The notes under the pieces: generated by a model
Database searches by the model: none
The model's input: only the letters and a program-made list of their open reading frames with translations
What the model was told of the DNA's origin: nothing
Source of the DNA: an uncultured Pseudomonadales bacterium
GTDB taxonomy: Bacteria; Pseudomonadota; Gammaproteobacteria; Pseudomonadales; Cellvibrionaceae
Direction of reading: 5' to 3'
NCBI GenBank assembly: GCA_947489425.1
Contig: CANLDL010000004.1
Coordinates: forward strand, 248,001 to 312,000
Length of the DNA stretch: 64,000 nucleotides
Translations under genes and position numbers: made by a program
Shown here: positions 17,668 through 28,210 of the stretch, piece by piece
Layout of the letters: every line of letters begins with the position of its first letter
Numbering within the stretch: position 1 is the first letter of the stretch

Positions 17668-18441
17668 ATGACATTTCAAGAACAATGGATAGCTCTTTCG
17701 ACGATTATACGCAAAGAAATTGTCCGGTTTATGCGTATCTGGGTGCAAACATTAATCCCACCTGTGATTACAATCACACTTTACTTTATTATTTTTGGTA
17801 AATTAATTGGTTCACGTATTGGTGAGATGGGTGGTTTTAGCTATGTAGAGTTTGTTGTGCCAGGCTTGATTATGATGTCAATTATTACTAATTCTTACGG
17901 TAATGTTGTCAGTTCATTTTTTAGTGTTAAGTTTCAAAAGAGCATTGAGGAAGTTCTGGTATCGCCAACGCCTAATTATATTATTTTATTTGGCTATGTA
18001 TTTGGTGGTGTTATACGTGGTTTATTGGTGGGTATTATAGTTACTGCAGTATCATTATTTTTTACAACACTGACTATTAACAATTTACCAGTGACTATCA
18101 GTATTGTTATTTTAACATCGATTGTTTTCTCTTTGGCTGGCTTTTTAAATGCGTTATTTGCACGTAGCTTTGATGATATTTCTATTATTCCTACCTTTGT
18201 TTTAACACCGCTAACCTATTTAGGTGGCGTATTCTATTCGATTAAGTTGTTGCCCGAATTCTGGCAAGGAGTTTCGCAGCTTAATCCTGTTTTATATATG
18301 GTTAATGCGTTTCGCTATGGTATTTTGGGTGTATCAGATATCAACATCACTAGCGCTTTTATAGGGGTTATGGCTTTTATCGTGATACTTTCTTGTGCTT
18401 GCTTGTATTTGCTCTCTCACGGTACGCGCCTGCGTGCATAG
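17668..18441 (+). CDS. yadH: ABC-2 type transporter permease, YadH-like
   Basis: This 257-residue integral membrane subunit has about six hydrophobic helices and the ABC-2 signature region with LTYLGGVFYSI and LPEFWQ. It pairs with the ATPase just upstream (six-base gap, AGG ribosome binding site within the gap). Family and order match E. coli yadGH. A distantly similar ATPase/permease pair lies at 34436-36204 on the other strand. Confidence 0.9.
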   Translation: MTFQEQWIALSTIIRKEIVRFMRIWVQTLIPPVITITLYFIIFGKLIGSRIGEMGGFSYVEFVVPGLIMMSIITNSYGNVVSSFFSVKFQKSIEEVLVSPTPNYIILFGYVFGGVIRGLLVGIIVTAVSLFFTTLTINNLPVTISIVILTSIVFSLAGFLNALFARSFDDISIIPTFVLTPLTYLGGVFYSIKLLPEFWQGVSQLNPVLYMVNAFRYGILGVSDINITSAFIGVMAFIVILSCACLYLLSHGTRLRA

Positions 18442-18483
18442 CTTGTTTTCATTAAACTGCTTTATCAATGAGTAATCTAATTC

Positions 18484-19356
18484 ATGGCAATATCTAATGA
18501 CTCTGATTCTTCGCTGCTTTTAGGCAAAGAGACTGTTTATAAAAACACATATGATGCGAGCCTGCTTTACCCTATTGCGCGTTCAAATACACGAGAAGGG
18601 CTTTTAGGAGAGTCTGTTGAACAGTACTCGTTACCTTTTGAGGGTGTGGATGTTTGGAGCGCTTACGAAGTCTCTTGGTTAAATGCTCAAGGAAAACCAC
18701 AGCTAAGGCTTGCGGAATTTACTTTTAGCCATAACACCGTAAATATAGTGGAGTCGAAATCCTTTAAACTTTATCTTAATTCGTTTAACCAAACAAAATT
18801 TGATTCGGAAGACCAAGTAAAGCATACCATGCTTAAAGACTTAAAAGCCTCAGCGGATGGTGAGGTTAATGTATCGTTTTATGGCTTAGATGATATTGAT
18901 GAATTAATTATTGATGAGCTACCGGGATATTGCATCGATGAGTGTAGTATTGATGTTGAGCATTACCACCCAAAGGCAGCGTTATTGTCTAGGTCGTGCT
19001 CGCCAAGCGAGACTGTAAACAATGAATTACTCTATAGTCACCTATTAAAAACAAATTGTCCTGTGACTAATCAGCCCGACTGGGCCACTATTTTTATTGC
19101 CTATTCGGGTAAAAAAATACTCCCTGAAAATTTACTGGCATACCTTATTTCCTTTAGAGAGCATCAGGACTTTCATGAAAACTGCGTTGAGCAAATATTT
19201 ATAGATATACAGCAACAATGCAAGCCAAGTAGTCTCGCCGTATATGCACGTTACACGCGCCGAGGCGGGTTGGATATTAACCCCTTACGCTACTCGCTCG
19301 ATGCCTCCTCCAAGCAGTTTTTTGATGGTTTACGGCTGCGTACTCGACGACAGTGA
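18484..19356 (+). CDS. queF: NADPH-dependent 7-cyano-7-deazaguanine reductase QueF (long form)
   Basis: QueF reduces preQ0 to preQ1 in queuosine biosynthesis for tRNA wobble modification. The 290-residue length is that of the two-domain, E. coli-type form. The E-S-K-S motif of the N-terminal half (E90-S91-K92-S93) helps bind substrate, and the catalytic Cys192 is in NCPVTNQPDW with Asp199. The C-terminal RRGGLDINP is also typical. It is convergent with the adenylate cyclase gene, with only eight bases between stops. Confidence 0.95.
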   Translation: MAISNDSDSSLLLGKETVYKNTYDASLLYPIARSNTREGLLGESVEQYSLPFEGVDVWSAYEVSWLNAQGKPQLRLAEFTFSHNTVNIVESKSFKLYLNSFNQTKFDSEDQVKHTMLKDLKASADGEVNVSFYGLDDIDELIIDELPGYCIDECSIDVEHYHPKAALLSRSCSPSETVNNELLYSHLLKTNCPVTNQPDWATIFIAYSGKKILPENLLAYLISFREHQDFHENCVEQIFIDIQQQCKPSSLAVYARYTRRGGLDINPLRYSLDASSKQFFDGLRLRTRRQ

Positions 19357-19364
19357 TAAATTGA

Positions 19365-20756
19365 TTAGTGAATATCTTTTTTATGTAGCGTTTTTGCAGC
19401 GGTGACTAATTTATTGATCACTTGCTCTTTGTCGTAGTTTTTGATTTTTTCTAAATCTAAATGCATTGAAAAACCTTCCATGTTTTCTGATAAATAACTC
19501 TGCTTACCAGCCAAATTTTTACGGAAATTAATCACTTGATAGACTTGGATAGGGTAAGAAAAGCCCTTTGCTTTGATTTGACCTTTATCTTGGCACAAAA
19601 TAACATCTTTAATCAGTGACCAGGTTTCGTGTGATATTAAAATATTGCCAGGTTTACCTGCTGATTCTAAGCGGCTAGCTAAGTTAACGTTGGCGCCTAG
19701 GGCTGTATAGTCAAGACTCTTGTCTGTACCAAAGGTACCTACGGTACAATAGCCTGAGTTTATACCAATGCGTATTTGTAACGGCTTTTTAATGCCTAAT
19801 TCGGACCAATGAACTTGTAACTCCTGCATTCGCTTGCTCATTTCTAATGCCATAGAAACACAACTAACGGCATCTTTTTTAATCCCTTGGCTTGTTTCGG
19901 AGTCATCACCAAATAACACCATAATCGCATCACCCATAAACTTATCTATGGTGCCATTAAATTGATTGGCGACTTTGCTCATTTCCGACAAATAATTATT
20001 GAGTAATTCGCTCAATGTCTCTGCTTCTAATTCTTCACTAAGCTCTGTAAAACCAACAATATCCGAGAAAAACACAGTGATACGTTTGCGCTCAGTGACT
20101 ATGTCTTGGTTTTTGTCACGAATCATAGCGGTGACGGGCTTAGGTATATAATGCGACAGCTTATAAAATTGAGAACGTAAAGTCTCATTTTCTTCTCGGT
20201 ACTCTTTATTGGAAGTCCGCAGTTGCTTGAAAAAGCGATAAGAATAGGCGCCATATACCGAAAGATAGGCAAAAGTGCCAATAAGTACTACATTGGTTAA
20301 GCTAGTATCCGGATTCAGATTAATGCTCTGATTACCTAATAGAAAAAAGCCTGTCACCAGCCCTAGTGTAATACCTGTATTGACCTCAAAGGCTTGTTTA
20401 ATGCCACCTTGAGACAAGGCATTAAATTGTAATAATGTGATCAGCAATATGCTTGGCCAAGGTGGGTATTCAAGCTCACTAATGGCAACAGCAATGATGA
20501 ATCCATCTATGAGGGCGAGCCAAGTTGACCTTGAGGGGCGGTGTGGCTGCTTGGGTAGTGAGAACCAATAAGTGAAGGCACAATACATCATCATAATGCC
20601 GGCGATACTTAAAGTCTCGATATGCATATGTTGGTCGTTTATATCTTTACCGATGAGTGCAGCCGTTGCACAAAAACCCAGCAAAACACGAAAATAGTAC
20701 TGATATTGGGGCAGTAACTCTTTGAAAGGCTTATCTTTAGCTACTTGAGAAAACAT
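19365..20756 (-). CDS. Membrane-bound class III adenylate cyclase
   Basis: This 463-residue protein has about six membrane helices in residues 20-175, a helical linker, and a class III cyclase domain at about residues 225-410. Both metal aspartates are present (FSDIVGFT and DKFMGDAIM). The Lys in the second motif and Asp in SLDYTALG are the adenine-specifying pair, and the N and R of GANVNLASRLE stabilise the transition state. It should therefore make cAMP. It has no CHASE2 or HAMP sensor, so the membrane part may itself sense. No cAMP receptor is encoded nearby. Confidence 0.88.
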   Translation of the reverse strand: MFSQVAKDKPFKELLPQYQYYFRVLLGFCATAALIGKDINDQHMHIETLSIAGIMMMYCAFTYWFSLPKQPHRPSRSTWLALIDGFIIAVAISELEYPPWPSILLITLLQFNALSQGGIKQAFEVNTGITLGLVTGFFLLGNQSINLNPDTSLTNVVLIGTFAYLSVYGAYSYRFFKQLRTSNKEYREENETLRSQFYKLSHYIPKPVTAMIRDKNQDIVTERKRITVFFSDIVGFTELSEELEAETLSELLNNYLSEMSKVANQFNGTIDKFMGDAIMVLFGDDSETSQGIKKDAVSCVSMALEMSKRMQELQVHWSELGIKKPLQIRIGINSGYCTVGTFGTDKSLDYTALGANVNLASRLESAGKPGNILISHETWSLIKDVILCQDKGQIKAKGFSYPIQVYQVINFRKNLAGKQSYLSENMEGFSMHLDLEKIKNYDKEQVINKLVTAAKTLHKKDIH

Positions 20757-20984
20757 AATCGACCAAGTTTATTATTATTTGTCTACTAAATACCCACCTA
20801 TATTATCACGTTCAAGTTAATATATTTAGCTATCCTTTAGTCTTTTACTAATCTACTCGTAGGTGCTTATACAAACGATGCTTTTGTCGCTTAATAGATA
20901 GTTTTTGATTAAAGCTAATTTGTCGTATAAGCTCACAGCACCTATGATCGTTATCGTTCATTCCCTATATATGGATCCCTAAGC

Positions 20985-21905
20985 TTGGCTATTATATTAG
21001 CTATTATTCCTGTGTTTCTGATTATTTTTTGTGGCTTTTTCTGCGCGCGCTATCAGTTTGTGAGCTCTGACTTTTGGCGTGGAGCAGAAAAAGTCACCTA
21101 TTTCTTGCTATTTCCTGCCCTATTAGTGAGTAAGATAGCGGTTGCTGATTTGAGCCAATTGGATGTATTTAACTCAGCGATACTTATTATATTATTGTAT
21201 TTAATTTTGACCGCCTTTTTAGTCGCTTTGCAGGCCTTTATTGGTTTCCCTCCGTTTAAATTTACATCTATTTATCAAGGTGGTATTCGCCTAAATACCT
21301 ATATAGGCTTATCACTAGTTATTGCCTTATTTGGTCCCGATGGTTTAGTGGTGGCAATTATGTTGCTGACTTTAATGATTCCTGCGCTAAATATTTTATG
21401 TGTCTTGGTTTTAGAGATATACCACCAGCAAGGTGACAGTCATAAAAAGATTGCCAAGCGTGTTGTAAAATCGATTACTAATAACCCGTTGATTCTCGGC
21501 TGTGCAGCGGGTGTTATCATTAATGTTTTTACGCTACCTATCCCTATTGTCTTTTTAGAGACATTGGACATATTTTCTAAGGCAACACTCCCTCTGGGCT
21601 TATTAACCGTTGGTGCTGCACTTAACCTACGTGCTATATCGGCGGCTATTAAACCGGTAGTTATCTCAAGTGTGGCTAAGTTTTTAATACTTCCTATCAT
21701 TGCGGTAATACTATGTCATCTATTCGATGTAGATACATTAACCAGAAATGTATTAATACTGCTCACCTTGTTACCCACTGCATCGGCTTCTTATATACTA
21801 GCCAGGCAGTTAGGTGGTGATTACGAATTAATGGCCGCCATTATTACACTGCAAACATTACTGGCAGGGCTAATGATGCCGCTAATGCTAATTATCTTGG
21901 TATGA
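20985..21905 (+). CDS. AEC-family transporter (auxin efflux carrier superfamily)
   Basis: This 306-residue inner-membrane protein has about ten hydrophobic segments in two halves, the AEC architecture. Typical points are an early FCGFFCARY segment, the middle loop with KSITNNPLILGCAAG, and LPLGLLTVGAAL. The only start in frame that gives a complete first helix is TTG 20985; the ATG at 20971 runs into a stop at once. Family members export or import small carboxylates and related compounds. There is no context to identify the substrate. Confidence 0.8.
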   Translation: MAIILAIIPVFLIIFCGFFCARYQFVSSDFWRGAEKVTYFLLFPALLVSKIAVADLSQLDVFNSAILIILLYLILTAFLVALQAFIGFPPFKFTSIYQGGIRLNTYIGLSLVIALFGPDGLVVAIMLLTLMIPALNILCVLVLEIYHQQGDSHKKIAKRVVKSITNNPLILGCAAGVIINVFTLPIPIVFLETLDIFSKATLPLGLLTVGAALNLRAISAAIKPVVISSVAKFLILPIIAVILCHLFDVDTLTRNVLILLTLLPTASASYILARQLGGDYELMAAIITLQTLLAGLMMPLMLIILV

Positions 21906-21998
21906 GTTATTTCGATACTTTGTCATGAATTTAATCGCTGGTAATGTATTGCGATTACTATAAGCTGCCAGCCTCACACTTTAGTTAAAGACATATTT

Positions 21999-23363
21999 AT
22001 GAGTTTTGATTCTTTAGGGCTCTCGGAGCCATTGGTAAAAGCTGTACAGAATAAAGGTTACGATAAACCTTCCCCTATACAGCAAAAAGCTATCCCTACT
22101 ATTATTGAGGGTAGGGATGTTATGGCTGCGGCACAAACAGGTACGGGTAAAACAGCAGGCTTTACATTGCCGTTACTGCATCGTTTATCAGATGGTGAGC
22201 GTGCTAAGCCTAATCAGGCGCGCGCGTTAATACTTACTCCCACGCGTGAGTTAGCGGCACAGGTTGCAGCCAGTGTAGAAGACTATGGGCAGCATTTAGC
22301 ATTACGCTCTACGGTTGTGTTTGGTGGTGTAAAGATAAATCCACAAATGATGGCGCTACGCAAAGGTGCCGATATCCTTGTCGCAACCCCTGGTCGACTA
22401 CTTGACCTCTATCAGCAAAAAGCGGTTAAATTTAGCGAGCTTGAAGTACTCGTTTTGGACGAGGCTGACCGTATGTTAGATATGGGTTTTATTCATGACA
22501 TTCGACGAATATTAAAGCTGTTACCTGCAAAGCGCCAAAATTTATTGTTTTCGGCTACATTTTCACAAGAAATACGTGAGTTGGCGAAAAGTTTTGTCAG
22601 CAATCCTGTAGAGATTTCAGTAAGTCCTCCTAATACTACTGCCAATACCGTTAGGCAGTTGATGCATCCCGTCGATAAAAAGCAAAAGTCAGCATTGCTT
22701 AGGCACCTTACGCATCATCATCAGTGGCAACAAGTCTTGGTATTTTCACGCACTAAACACGGTGCGAATAAACTGGTTAAGCAGCTTAATAACGACAATA
22801 TCTCATCACTTGCCATACATGGTAATAAGAGCCAGAGTGCGCGTACTAAAGCATTAGCTGAGTTTAAATCGGGTGGTGTGCGTGTATTAGTGGCTACCGA
22901 TATTGCTGCTAGAGGCTTGGATATCAGCGAGTTACCATTAGTCATTAATTTTGACTTGCCCAATGTTGCTGAGGATTATGTGCATCGTATTGGACGTACA
23001 GGTAGAGCCGGTTCAAAAGGGCAGTCAATATCGCTTGTCAGTGCTGATGAATTTAAGGAACTTAGTGGTATAGAGCGATTAATAAAGAAATTAATCCCAA
23101 GGGAATATATCGATGATTTTTATCCAGATCATGATGTCCCTGAATCTCGCCTAAACCATAGGTCAATTAAGCCCAAAAAACCTAAAAAACCAAAATCTCC
23201 TTCACAAAAAGATGGCGATAAACGGCCTAATAATAAAAAGGCATCGAGTAGACATGCTGCAAATAAAAATCCGCATGCTAAGAAGGGGGCCACGAATAGC
23301 AGCGATAATAGGAGAAATAGAAATACCAGTGCGCAAAACACTAAAAGCACACCTAAGCATTAG
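21999..23363 (+). CDS. rhlE: DEAD-box ATP-dependent RNA helicase RhlE
   Basis: RhlE remodels RNA in ribosome assembly and RNA turnover. The 454-residue protein has all core motifs: the Q motif (SPIQQKAIP), [39 protein letters not shown], the ARGLDI segment and [10 protein letters not shown]. Residues from about 385 to the end form a Lys/Pro/Asn-rich low-complexity tail, probably an RNA-binding extension. No S1-like or DbpA-type C-terminal domain is present, in contrast to the dbpA gene at 36846. Confidence 0.92.
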   Translation: MSFDSLGLSEPLVKAVQNKGYDKPSPIQQKAIPTIIEGRDVMAAAQTGTGKTAGFTLPLLHRLSDGERAKPNQARALILTPTRELAAQVAASVEDYGQHLALRSTVVFGGVKINPQMMALRKGADILVATPGRLLDLYQQKAVKFSELEVLVLDEADRMLDMGFIHDIRRILKLLPAKRQNLLFSATFSQEIRELAKSFVSNPVEISVSPPNTTANTVRQLMHPVDKKQKSALLRHLTHHHQWQQVLVFSRTKHGANKLVKQLNNDNISSLAIHGNKSQSARTKALAEFKSGGVRVLVATDIAARGLDISELPLVINFDLPNVAEDYVHRIGRTGRAGSKGQSISLVSADEFKELSGIERLIKKLIPREYIDDFYPDHDVPESRLNHRSIKPKKPKKPKSPSQKDGDKRPNNKKASSRHAANKNPHAKKGATNSSDNRRNRNTSAQNTKSTPKH

Positions 23364-23407
23364 ATTGTTGTAATCATAGATTCCTTAATACCGTTATTGG
23401 GTGATAC

Positions 23408-23881
23408 TTGAAAAAAATAGCCATATTTGTTGATGTGCAAAACATTTATTACACGACAAGGGATACTTTTAAACGACAGTTTAATTACCGTGAATTTTGG
23501 CGGAAAATCGAAAAGCAAGGCGATATTGTTATGGCTAATGCCTATGCTATTAGTCGTGGAAATGATCAACAAGTTAAATTTCAAGATGCACTTAAGCATA
23601 TAGGCTTTAACGTTAAGCTAAAACCTTATATTCAGCGTAGAGATGGCTCTGCAAAGGGTGACTGGGATGTGGGTATTACTCTTGATGCTGTCGAAGCGGC
23701 TCCACGAGTTGATCATATTGTTTTGTTGTCAGGCGATGGTGATTTTGATTTATTAGTAGAAAGAGTAAAGAATAATTACGGGCTAACTGTTGATGTCTAT
23801 GGTGTTAGAGCATTAACAGCGAACTCTTTAATTGATATTGCTGATTGCTATTATCCAATTACTCAAGATATGTTGCTATAG
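23408..23881 (+). CDS. NYN domain protein (LabA/DUF88 family), putative RNase
   Basis: This 157-residue PIN-like NYN-domain protein is predicted to be a metal-dependent ribonuclease. The acidic residues expected at the active site are present: D9 with N12 in FVDVQNIYY, D in KGDWDVGITLDA, and D in LSGDGDFDLL. The start is TTG 23408 (no ATG gives the first strand), preceded by a GGGTG that may serve as ribosome binding site. It is followed 34 bases later by an unknown gene. The RNA target is unknown. Confidence 0.82.
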   Translation: MKKIAIFVDVQNIYYTTRDTFKRQFNYREFWRKIEKQGDIVMANAYAISRGNDQQVKFQDALKHIGFNVKLKPYIQRRDGSAKGDWDVGITLDAVEAAPRVDHIVLLSGDGDFDLLVERVKNNYGLTVDVYGVRALTANSLIDIADCYYPITQDMLL

Positions 23882-23915
23882 ATATATATTAAACTGCGAA
23901 TATTAGGTGGTGTAA

Positions 23916-24551
23916 GTGAAAACAGTATTAGATGCAGATAAATTAAAAGAGCTAGAACTAGATTTTTTAATGCAGTTCCCAGGGGGATTTGCCGATCCAG
24001 AGATGTTGGCGATTACCAAAAAGCACAACTTTAATAAAATGGTCGATTTTACTCAGGCCGCATTCGGCAAAGTAGCTTGCTCAAATATACATGTCGCTGC
24101 AGATAACATGGTAAAAGTAGTTAGCCGTTCATCGATGGTGTCAATGTTTGAGAAGCCCAAATTTCGTGACTTTGTTAGAAATCTTAATGAGTATGATAAG
24201 GCGTTTTTAGTCGAAGCGCTAAGTAATATGCTGCATGGTAAAGAGCAGCTAGGCTTTGAGGCAATGGTAGATATTTTACGAGTAGAAAAGCTCGCAAAGT
24301 GGAGCTTAGTAAGTATTATTCCTGCCTATTATTCACCTAAAAAGCATGTATTTGTAAAGCCGACGACAGCTAAGAATATTTTAAAGCACTTTGAACTAGA
24401 TGATCCTGTTTATAAGCCTGCACCTACCTGGGGTTTTTACAAAAAATATCGAAAGCTAATCATTGATGGCAAGTCTAAGGTTGACAAAAGTCTATCGCCA
24501 TCAAATGCAGCATTTACTGGCTTTTTGATGATGACAGTTGGTAAACAATAA
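23916..24551 (+). CDS. Conserved hypothetical protein, no recognised domain
   Basis: I do not recognise this 211-residue, soluble, Lys-rich protein. It starts at GTG 23916, with TAGGTGG a few bases upstream as ribosome binding site. It appears mostly helical with an aromatic, basic middle (AYYSPKKHVFVKPTT near residue 143). It lies 34 bases after the NYN-domain gene on the same strand and may form a two-gene unit with it. Coding character looks real: a long frame with good codon periodicity and a ribosome binding site. Confidence 0.6.
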   Translation: MKTVLDADKLKELELDFLMQFPGGFADPEMLAITKKHNFNKMVDFTQAAFGKVACSNIHVAADNMVKVVSRSSMVSMFEKPKFRDFVRNLNEYDKAFLVEALSNMLHGKEQLGFEAMVDILRVEKLAKWSLVSIIPAYYSPKKHVFVKPTTAKNILKHFELDDPVYKPAPTWGFYKKYRKLIIDGKSKVDKSLSPSNAAFTGFLMMTVGKQ

Positions 24552-24700
24552 GAGCCGGTATTGTTTGTTACACATTTATGAAGATTTTGTTACTTTTTTA
24601 CTAATTCCTTTTAAATAACACCTTTTTTAGCTATAAATAAAGTGACTAATTTTATTTATAGCTATTCATTTGTAAAAGCTTGTAAAACGAGGTGTTTGTT

Positions 24701-25471
24701 TTGAAAGTCATTAGAGTGCTGTTTATATTTATTTGTACATGCATGGTAAGCTTATCCCTCAATGCTGATTTTTTTAATATACAGCAGCCCACTCAAGAGA
24801 GTACTCGTAAACTATCTCATCTCTCCAGTGCTAACATCTATTACTCAACGACACATCTTTCAAAATTAAATTATTTGTACTTTAATTTAGCAGCCAAGAG
24901 CTTTAGCAATAACAAAGCACCTTCACGTTCTTTTAATGACCTTCCAATCAATAATATTATACTAATGGGAACTCCAAAGGAGAGGCAGAAGTTAAAGCGC
25001 TGGTTGCATGATATTGCCGTGGTCCCCAAAGGCTATAACACTTTAAAACGTATAGAAGCATCGGGGCATCAGTTAACTATAAAACATTCCAACGTTGCAC
25101 GCCTATCCTCTGGCCGGACAATCGCACCAATGACAAATAATTTAACTAATGGTGTAGGTGCTGATATTACTATTATATTTGATGCCAATATGAGCGACAG
25201 AGGTACTCATAGAGTTTTTAGCGCTAAAAATGAATTAATAGAATTTAATGCGCAACAAAATTTGTTTCATGAACTTGCTCACGCAATGCATCAGATGCAA
25301 GGTACATGGCGCTATTTTGATTCGGAGCGCCAGGCGATAGAGGAAGAGAATATATTTCGTATCGATTTAGCTACCATTAATAGGGAAAAAGCAAATCTCA
25401 GATATTTTTCTCGAGGTGTTCTAATTAGTAAGGTAGGTTCGGGTGGTATCGGTTACCGCTTGAGTGAGTAA
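24701..25471 (+). CDS. Secreted HExxH protein, possible M91/NleD-like zinc metallopeptidase
   Basis: This protein of about 256 residues has an N-terminal signal-like helix (LKVIRVLFIFICTCMVSLS, cleaved near LNA). It carries an HELAH zinc motif close to residues 200-205, followed 14-22 residues later by an acidic stretch (ERQAIEEEN) that could hold the third ligand. The pattern HELAHAMHQMQG then EE recalls the M91 family, which includes the effector NleD, but the match is motif-level only. TTG 24701 is preferred because GAGG lies eight bases upstream; GTG 24692 overlaps that site. No secretion partner or immunity-like gene is seen. Confidence 0.55.
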   Translation: MKVIRVLFIFICTCMVSLSLNADFFNIQQPTQESTRKLSHLSSANIYYSTTHLSKLNYLYFNLAAKSFSNNKAPSRSFNDLPINNIILMGTPKERQKLKRWLHDIAVVPKGYNTLKRIEASGHQLTIKHSNVARLSSGRTIAPMTNNLTNGVGADITIIFDANMSDRGTHRVFSAKNELIEFNAQQNLFHELAHAMHQMQGTWRYFDSERQAIEEENIFRIDLATINREKANLRYFSRGVLISKVGSGGIGYRLSE

Positions 25472-25628
25472 TAGTGTCTTATAACTAATTGTTTACATAT
25501 CCTGTTTTTATATTCGTTTTTAAAGCCTATAAAATAAATGTATTTGCCTAATAGAAAGCTGCATCTATACTCTAATAAAAGGTGAGCAAATCCTTTAAGG
25601 AGTGATGGTTTGAATTATAGGTATAGTA

Positions 25629-26060
25629 ATGATTGAACTTGCTTACATAAGTAGTGCGGTCGCCGAATTTGATAAGCCCAAATTGGTAGAATTACTGAAA
25701 ACTTGCTATAAAAATAATGGAGCTCTCGGCATCACGGGCTTGTTGGTTTATAACGGGAAAGGGACATTTCTACAGATTCTTGAAGGTGAAGAACAATCTG
25801 TTCTCAGTTTGTACGAGACGATAAAACGAGATCCACTACATACCAGAATTACCTGCCTCGGTAAAAAAAGAATTAAGGAGAGAGGGTACCCTGATTGGAA
25901 AATGGGTTTTCGTAACCTTGAACATAGCCCCGTTGATCACCTCAAAGGCTATTCTGATTTCATGAATGACGAAAACCCTCAAGATTTATCTAGGTACAGT
26001 GATTTTTCAAATTTAATATTTTCTCATTTCAAGGAAAGCTCACGTGAGCTTATTTTTTAA
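25629..26060 (+). CDS. BLUF-domain blue-light photoreceptor
   Basis: This 143-residue single-domain protein binds FAD and should respond to blue light. Key residues are Y6 (LAYIS), N30 before ITGLL, Q49 in FLQILEG, and W90/M92 in PDWKMGF, which together form the flavin hydrogen-bond network. The C-terminal 40 residues form the usual capping helices. It has no output domain of its own. The next gene, 36 bases downstream on the same strand, is a chemoreceptor, so the receptor may act through it or through another protein. Confidence 0.9.
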   Translation: MIELAYISSAVAEFDKPKLVELLKTCYKNNGALGITGLLVYNGKGTFLQILEGEEQSVLSLYETIKRDPLHTRITCLGKKRIKERGYPDWKMGFRNLEHSPVDHLKGYSDFMNDENPQDLSRYSDFSNLIFSHFKESSRELIF

Positions 26061-26096
26061 AGAAGTAATTAATAGGGTGTAAATAAGGGTAAAGGT

Positions 26097-27794
26097 ATGC
26101 TGTTATCTCGATTTAAAATATCTCAAAAAATTTACCTAATGGGAGCAGCGCAGTTGCTTTGTGTTTTTCTTTTAGGTGGCATTGCTTATTTCCAGATGGA
26201 AAAAATAGGTAGAGAAATTACTGATATTTCTCAAGATGATATTCCTTTAACAAAATCTTTGACATTGCTCGTAGAACACCAGTTACAACAAGCTATTTTA
26301 TTTGAGCGTATGTTGTTAAATAGAGTGTTAGTCGAACAAGATTACCCAGACGCCAAAGAAGAGTTTAAAAAAAATAAAGATAAATTATTAAAGCTTGCGA
26401 AAAAAGTAGAAAAAGAAATCGTTGATACTGAGCGTTTTATTGAAAATTCAATAGCTCACCTGCATTCAGTTGAAGCAATTCAAGAGTATGAAAAGTTACT
26501 TGGTTTACTTAAAAAGGTAGAAAAGGAATATGAGCATCTTTTGAGTAAACTGGCTGAGGTTGTATCCTTGTTAGAGCAAGGAGATATTAACAAAGGGTTA
26601 GCGGTGGCCATAGAGGTAGAAGCACTGGAAGGTAAACTCGATCATGAAGTTATTGACATATTAGCAGAAATAGAAAACTTTACTTTAGAGGCAACTTTGC
26701 AGGCAGAGCGGGACGAAAAACAAGGTGTTCGTTATATTCTAATTATGCTAGCGATATCGGTGATTATTTCTAGTCTATTGCCTTTTGTAATAGGTAAATC
26801 TATTACTAAACCGATAAATCAACTTAATCGACGATTGAGAGAGGTCGCAGATGGTGATGGAGATTTAAGACAGCGTTTAAAAACCGATAATCGTGACGAG
26901 ACCTCGCAAGTTGCTGCATCCTTTAATCATTTTATGGAGAGGTTATCTACAAGTATCGTGAATATTAAGTGCTCTACTGATGAGCTTTCGGGTTTTTCTG
27001 AAGAAGCTGTGCAAGTTATGGGAGAAACACTCGATAACGTGCAGAGACAAAAAGAGGAAACCGAAGCAGTTGCCAAGGTCATTAACAATATGAATGATGC
27101 AACACAAGGTGTTGCCCAGAGTACGCTCGATGCCGCTAAAATTGCAGAAGGCGCTCGCGAGTATGTGAGTAAAGGTAAAGAGGCTGCTGTTGATACTCAA
27201 AATATTATTAAACAGTTGTCCGATGAAGTCAGTGGAGCATCCTCTGTTATTGAGTCTCTGGCAATGGAAACAGATAATATTGGCCATGTGCTAGAAGCGA
27301 TTCGAGGTATTGCCGATCAGACTAATTTACTAGCGCTTAATGCTGCCATTGAGGCTGCACGGGCTGGTGATACCGGGCGAGGATTTGCAGTAGTTGCCGA
27401 TGAGGTTCGCTCTCTTGCTCAACGTACGCAAAGCTCAACGGGTGATATTCAAGAACTGGTTGAGCGTTTACAGAAAGAGGCCAAAAATGCTGTGGACAGC
27501 ATGAAAAAAGGCAGCAATAGTACCGAAGTCTGTCTGTCGAAAAGTATAGAGACCGCTGAGGCTCTAGAAGCTGCAGATAGGGCTGTGAATGATATTACGG
27601 ATCTAAATAGCCAGATTGCCTCAATTACCGATGAGCAATCCTCTGCTGTAGAGCAAATTAACGATAATGTTGTTGTTATTTCTCGGATATCTGGTGAAGC
27701 TGCTGAAGGTGCAATAAAAACTTCCACTGCTAATCAAAATATTGCTGAATGTCTTATCAGCCTGCATTCGAATATCAATCAGTTTAAAACTTGA
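26097..27794 (+). CDS. Methyl-accepting chemotaxis protein
   Basis: This 565-residue transmembrane chemoreceptor has TM1 at about residues 13-33, a periplasmic helical bundle of about 175 residues, TM2 at 208-230, a HAMP domain at about 232-285, and a signalling domain whose hairpin tip contains [18 protein letters not shown] and [15 protein letters not shown]. There is no CheR/CheB-tethering pentapeptide at the C-terminus. The gene starts 36 bases after the BLUF gene and is probably co-transcribed with it. No che genes are in the window. Confidence 0.92.
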   Translation: MLLSRFKISQKIYLMGAAQLLCVFLLGGIAYFQMEKIGREITDISQDDIPLTKSLTLLVEHQLQQAILFERMLLNRVLVEQDYPDAKEEFKKNKDKLLKLAKKVEKEIVDTERFIENSIAHLHSVEAIQEYEKLLGLLKKVEKEYEHLLSKLAEVVSLLEQGDINKGLAVAIEVEALEGKLDHEVIDILAEIENFTLEATLQAERDEKQGVRYILIMLAISVIISSLLPFVIGKSITKPINQLNRRLREVADGDGDLRQRLKTDNRDETSQVAASFNHFMERLSTSIVNIKCSTDELSGFSEEAVQVMGETLDNVQRQKEETEAVAKVINNMNDATQGVAQSTLDAAKIAEGAREYVSKGKEAAVDTQNIIKQLSDEVSGASSVIESLAMETDNIGHVLEAIRGIADQTNLLALNAAIEAARAGDTGRGFAVVADEVRSLAQRTQSSTGDIQELVERLQKEAKNAVDSMKKGSNSTEVCLSKSIETAEALEAADRAVNDITDLNSQIASITDEQSSAVEQINDNVVVISRISGEAAEGAIKTSTANQNIAECLISLHSNINQFKT

Positions 27795-28210
27795 TACGCA
27801 TAATATTTGCGGTCATATTTTTTCTCTCTACCTTTTAGTTACATAACATATATTTTCTTTAGGGTAGCTAGGAGTGTTTTTTCTATTTTTTTACATAATT
27901 TCCTATAATAAAAACTTATAAGTGTCATAGGCTAAAGCTTTTTTGCTGATTGTTTATAACCTTCGATTGGTCTCGACGCATACCTTTAATCTGAATTATC
28001 CTACCTATTGTCTCTCATTTCTTCATAAGTTGAACTTTCTTATATTTCTTCAATACAGATATTGTTGTCTATGTTGAAAAAATATATTTTATTGGATGTT
28101 GTGAATACTTTTTTGAATAAACTACTAAATTTTTTCCTGCGTATGTAGCCCTATATTTGAACCGTATTAATTTTTAACGAACCATCTTTAATAAAAAAAC
28201 AGGAAGACTC
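27795..28210. other. Intergenic region, no gene seen
   Basis: This is 416 bases of very AT-rich sequence without an open frame of note. It must carry the promoter of the outer-membrane protein gene at 28211, whose ribosome binding site (CAGGAAG) ends just before the ATG. No clear terminator for the chemoreceptor gene is visible. Confidence 0.5.
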
